Shown: in pieces, positions 61,802 to 64,000 of the stretch
Layout of the letters: each line of letters begins with the position of its first letter
Position numbering within the stretch: the first letter of the stretch is position 1
NCBI RefSeq assembly: GCF_900103585.1
Contig: NZ_FNHV01000002.1
Span: 425,461-489,460 of the forward strand
Reading direction: 5' to 3'
DNA length: 64,000 nucleotides
Source of the DNA: Streptomyces sp. cf386
GTDB lineage: Bacteria; Actinomycetota; Actinomycetes; Streptomycetales; Streptomycetaceae
The notes under the pieces: model-generated
Databases searched by the model: none
What the model saw: the letters and a program-made list of their open reading frames with translations, nothing else
Told to the model about the DNA's origin: nothing
Position numbers and translations under genes: made by a program

Positions 61802-61990
61802 GCGTCGAGCCACCGTGCCCCGACTGCCAGGGCGGCGATGAGACCGTCGTTCTTGAGCCGGGGCGATGGCGCCGACGGTGGGGACGCCCTCGCCGGGCAG
61901 CGTTGTGCCGTCCTTGACGGCGTCCGCGAGATCCTTCGCGATCACGTCCCAGGGAGCGAGTTCGCGCGGCGGGGCCGCTTCCACCGTCAC
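61800..61990 (-). pseudogene. Broken GntR-type regulator gene
   Basis: From GTG 61990 the minus frame reads APWDVIAKDLADAVKDGTTL then PGEGVPTVGAIA, the N-terminal half of a GntR winged HTH. It then leaves homology; in another frame the sequence goes on as RLKNDGLIAALAVGARW, the end of the same HTH. About 15 residues between (the recognition helix region) are missing and the effector domain is absent, so it is a remnant. GntR regulators of the KorSA type are common in actinomycete integrative elements, and the tRNA fragment next to it supports that origin. Confidence 0.5.
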
Positions 61991-62126
61991 GTGGCGCCGG
62001 CGCAGGCCTCGGTTGATACAGAACCTTCTTCGTGAGAGGTCACGCCCGGCATACACCCGCACCAATGCCACGGCCACGACGAACAGCGCGCCTACCCGAG
62101 AGAGGTAAACGCGCTGGTCAGAGACT

Positions 62127-62169
62127 GTGCCCCCGGCAGGATTCGAACCTGCGACACCCGCTTTAGGAG
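62127..62169 (-). other. tRNA-Arg(CCU) 3' fragment: attachment-site scar
   Basis: On the minus strand the sequence CTCCTAAAGCGGGTGTCGCA continues through the T-arm GGTTCGAATCC to the acceptor end GGGGGCAC, 43 bp in all. This is the 3' part of a tRNA-Arg with CCU anticodon, starting at the anticodon loop. The 5' part is absent: the bases before CTCCTAA do not form the anticodon stem. Duplicated tRNA 3' ends of this length are left by tyrosine-recombinase integrative elements (attL/attR). Confidence 0.8.
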
Positions 62170-62498
62170 TGGGACGCAATTCATGATCAAAGGTGTGGGG
62201 TCATGCCGGGTGGTGCTGTCCTTGCAGGTCAGCACCACCCGGTGTGATCGCTGGTCCCGCTTCTGGAGGCTCGTGCTCCACCGTCCGCTCACGCGTCGCT
62301 CACGCGTGGAGAGAAGGGCGCGCTGTTTCCACGTAGGGGCGGTGTCTCCCCTTGTGTGATTGAGGGACGGCAAGTTCGTCGAGGAGCATGGCGCTGACGC
62401 TGACGCTGACGCTGACGCTGACGCTGACGCCGCCGTGGCCGTAGCCGGGTGGTCGCTCGTGCGCGATGCCCGGATCGCACCGTCCCACGAAGCCGCCG
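62170..62498. other. Region beside the attachment scar: hairpin and short tandem repeats
   Basis: No supported gene. CCGGGTGGTGCTG (62206-62218) and CAGCACCACCCGG (62230-62242) form a perfect 13-bp stem. The 11-mer CGCTCACGCGT is duplicated head to tail at 62286-62296 and 62297-62307. Six GCTGAC units run at 62393-62428. All this may be element-derived spacer. Confidence 0.6.
62393..62428 (+). repeat. Hexanucleotide microsatellite (GCTGAC)6
   Basis: Six perfect tandem GCTGAC units. In the plus frame from 62360 this reads as Ala-Asp repeats and in the minus frame as Val-Ser repeats, but neither frame has other evidence of coding. It is prone to slippage, so copy number may vary between strains. 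Confidence 0.85.
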
Positions 62499-63530
62499 TC
62501 AGCCGGAGTCGCCCGCATCGGCGGCGCGAGCGGGCTGCCGGCGCCGGTGACGGGACCGTACATCCGTACTCTGCCCGGGAACTCGTTCGCCTCGGGTGCC
62601 TCCGCCGGTTGGCGGCGGTGGCCGGTGCGGCCCGTCGAAACGGGAGGCTGGGGCATTGCCCCATCGTGCCGAGAGGCGCGGCACGTGGTCCACCCACGCC
62701 ATGTCGGCCGTCGCGATGAGCGACTGGCCGGCCACGGTTGCGGGGGTCACACCGGTGAACGCCATGACGTCCCGGTGCAGATGCGACTGGTCGGCGTAGC
62801 CGCAGTCGGCCGCCACCCTGGCCGCCTCCTGGCCCCCGGCCAGGCGGGTGGCGGCCCAGTCGAAGCGGACGAGCTTCACGGCGCGCTTGGGCGGCAGGCC
62901 GAGCCGCGCGTGGAAGCGGGACCACAGGCGCTTGCGGCTCCAGCCCAGCTCGTCGGCCAGTTCCTCGACCCGCACCTGGCCGTGCTCGGCGACGATACGG
63001 TCCCAGGCCCAGGCCAGCTCCGGCTCGATGGCGGGCCCCGCGGCGCTCAGCCGGGCGAGGACGGCTTCGACGAGCGCGAAGCGTTCCTCCCACGAGGCGG
63101 TCGCCGCCAGCTGCTCGCGCAGCCGGGCCGCCCGCCGCTCTCCCCACAGGTCGTCCAGGGTCACCACGGAGCTCTCCAGCTCAGCAGGGCCCACGCTCAG
63201 CACGGCGCGCGCGATGGCGGGGGACACGCGCACCTGCATCCACTCGACGTTCGCGGCCCGCACCCGCGCCGCACCGCCGACGCCGAACCCGAGCCCGGTG
63301 ACAAGGCTGCCGCGGTGCCGCCGCCCCGTCGACTCGTCGATGCCGAGCGCCCCCTCACCGCAGGCCAGCGCCAGCGTCAGCACGGGGTGCGGATCGAGCC
63401 GGTGGTCGACCGGAGCCGGGCCGCGGTCGCGCATCCCCGCCAGGACGACGCCGGGTACGCGGCCGGGCCGGGCCGGGCGCGTGACCTGCCACACGGGGGC
63501 AACGACGCGCTGGCGCACGGCAGTTGACAT
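62499..63530 (-). CDS. AraC family transcriptional regulator
   Basis: 343 residues from ATG 63530. The N-terminal effector region (about 1-165) precedes an AraC double HTH (about 170-275): VRVEELADELGWSRKRLWSRF and AARVAADCGYADQSHLHRD, then the FTGVTPATV signature. The last 65 residues are a Pro/Arg-rich tail unlike the family and extend toward the attachment-site scar, so the original C-terminus may have been altered by that event. Divergent from the ABC exporter gene (76-bp gap), which it probably controls. Confidence 0.88.
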   Translation of the reverse strand: MSTAVRQRVVAPVWQVTRPARPGRVPGVVLAGMRDRGPAPVDHRLDPHPVLTLALACGEGALGIDESTGRRHRGSLVTGLGFGVGGAARVRAANVEWMQVRVSPAIARAVLSVGPAELESSVVTLDDLWGERRAARLREQLAATASWEERFALVEAVLARLSAAGPAIEPELAWAWDRIVAEHGQVRVEELADELGWSRKRLWSRFHARLGLPPKRAVKLVRFDWAATRLAGGQEAARVAADCGYADQSHLHRDVMAFTGVTPATVAGQSLIATADMAWVDHVPRLSARWGNAPASRFDGPHRPPPPTGGGTRGERVPGQSTDVRSRHRRRQPARAADAGDSG

Positions 63531-63606
63531 GCGTCCATGCTACGGGCCCGCCCCGACGGAACATTTCTTCAATCCAGCGGGCCGCGGACGCGGCGAAGGT
63601 GAGCGC

Positions 63607-64000
63607 ATGACTTCCACCGGAACCACCGCGCCTCCACCACCGGGGGTGGACCGTCTGTTGCGCCCGTACGCGGGCGGCTTAGCCGTCGTCGTCGTGCTGC
63701 AGCTCATCGGCGCTGTCGCCGGACTGGCGCCGCTCCTCGCGGTCGTCGAGCTCGGCCGTACGCTGCTGGCGCCGGGGCCGGCCGACGACGGGCACGTGCG
63801 CAACGTCGTGCTCGCGGGCGTGGCAGGACTGCTCGTACGGCTGCTGTTCACGGCCGCCTCGTCCGGCGTCGGACACCTCCTCGACACCCGGGTGCAACTG
63901 TCGCTGCGCCGGCAACTCGCCGCGCGGCTCGGGCGGGTGCCGATCGGCCGGCTGGCGCGGCGGCGCACCGGGGAGCTGGCGAAGCTGGTGGGTGAGGACG
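63607..64000 (+). CDS. ABC transporter (exporter type), N-terminal part, cut by window edge
   Basis: At least 131 residues from ATG 63607. PGVDRLLRPYAGGLAVVVVL starts the first transmembrane helix; VRNVVLAGVAGLLVRLLFTA is in the second; LDTRVQLSLRRQLAARLGRV and RRRTGELAKLVGED are the coupling-loop region of type-IV exporters (fused permease-ATPase, as in IrtA/IrtB-like siderophore transporters). The ATPase half lies outside the window. Codon 25 is TTA (in GGLAV), so expression should need bldA. Divergent from the AraC gene. Confidence 0.85.
   Translation, partial: MTSTGTTAPPPPGVDRLLRPYAGGLAVVVVLQLIGAVAGLAPLLAVVELGRTLLAPGPADDGHVRNVVLAGVAGLLVRLLFTAASSGVGHLLDTRVQLSLRRQLAARLGRVPIGRLARRRTGELAKLVGED

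Noticed and set aside
62127..62169. Complete tRNA gene
   Set aside because: Only the part from the anticodon loop to the acceptor end is present; D-arm and acceptor 5' strand are missing and the anticodon stem cannot form.
62092..62498. Possible integrase C-terminus on the minus strand next to the tRNA fragment
   Set aside because: The frame reads QKRDQRSHRVVLTCKDSTTR and then into the tRNA fragment, but no tyrosine-recombinase R-H-R-Y motifs are visible, so no integrase can be claimed.
1..64000. CRISPR arrays, rRNA operons and full insertion sequences
   Set aside because: No regularly spaced direct repeats of 24-40 bp, no rRNA-like sequence and no transposase with terminal repeats were seen.

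Overview
The window looks like a Streptomyces chromosome (or a close relative). GC content is very high, codon use has extreme third-position GC bias, TTA codons are rare, and family content is typical of the genus: the F420 enzyme FbiC, two HTH/DUF5753-DUF397 regulator pairs of the WhiJ type, many Sec/Tat-exported proteins and an ECF41 sigma factor. I see no rRNA, CRISPR array, complete transposon or complete large biosynthetic cluster.

Layout. 0-1.6 kb: two related secreted proteins of unknown function, minus strand. 1.8-4 kb: an FAD oxidoreductase and an ECF41 (SigJ-type) sigma factor behind a promoter that looks like the sigma factor's own target. 4-10.2 kb: a five-gene catabolic run (SDR, luciferase-like monooxygenase, D-aminoacylase-like amidohydrolase, aldehyde dehydrogenase, alpha/beta hydrolase) with three copies of a CTGAC-N5-GTCAG operator. 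A fourth copy lies 25 kb away between a second SDR (29.5 kb) and an unrecognised gene (30.3 kb), suggesting one regulon. 10.2-17.5 kb: F420-flavoured genes (DUF385 nitroreductase, LLM reductase, FbiC), an EEP hydrolase and an exported PHP hydrolase. 17.6-22.7 kb: membrane proteins and a STAND-like NTPase with TPRs. 22.6-25.7 kb: DUF397/DUF5753/anti-sigma-like triad, an HTH protein and a frameshifted small gene. 25.8-29.4 kb: an ADP-ribosylglycohydrolase homologue lacking its metal ligands, a membrane protein and a Na+/solute symporter.

31.3-33.7 kb: second DUF397/DUF5753 pair and a GOLPH3-like protein. 34-38.8 kb: a D,D-carboxypeptidase with a very long low-complexity cytoplasmic region, then a large membrane protein. 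38.8-45.5 kb: MerR, glutathione peroxidase, ArsR/MFS divergent pair, two-component system, DUF574-type methyltransferase. 45.5-49.5 kb: SRPBCC protein, a rearrangement scar joining two truncated genes, a gene-poor decayed stretch, a small SH3-like protein and a Clp-N protein. 49.6-61.7 kb: exported proteins: GH81 beta-1,3-glucanase under a LacI-type palindrome, three FG-GAP/VCBS proteins (one fused to a trypsin domain that has lost catalytic His and Ser), a flavocytochrome reductase with a barstar, and a PheC-like binding protein. 61.8-62.5 kb: a 43-bp tRNA-Arg(CCU) 3' fragment (attachment-site scar) beside a broken GntR gene, probably left by an integrative element. 62.5-64 kb: AraC regulator divergent from an ABC exporter that runs off the window.

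Working together: the 4-10 kb and 30 kb loci probably form one oxidative catabolic regulon controlled by a TetR-like repressor encoded elsewhere. FbiC supplies the deazaflavin for F420 enzymes such as those at 10.2 and 13.9 kb. The 50-61 kb block is a wall-glucan/surface secretome. Family assignments come from motif recognition without database searches.
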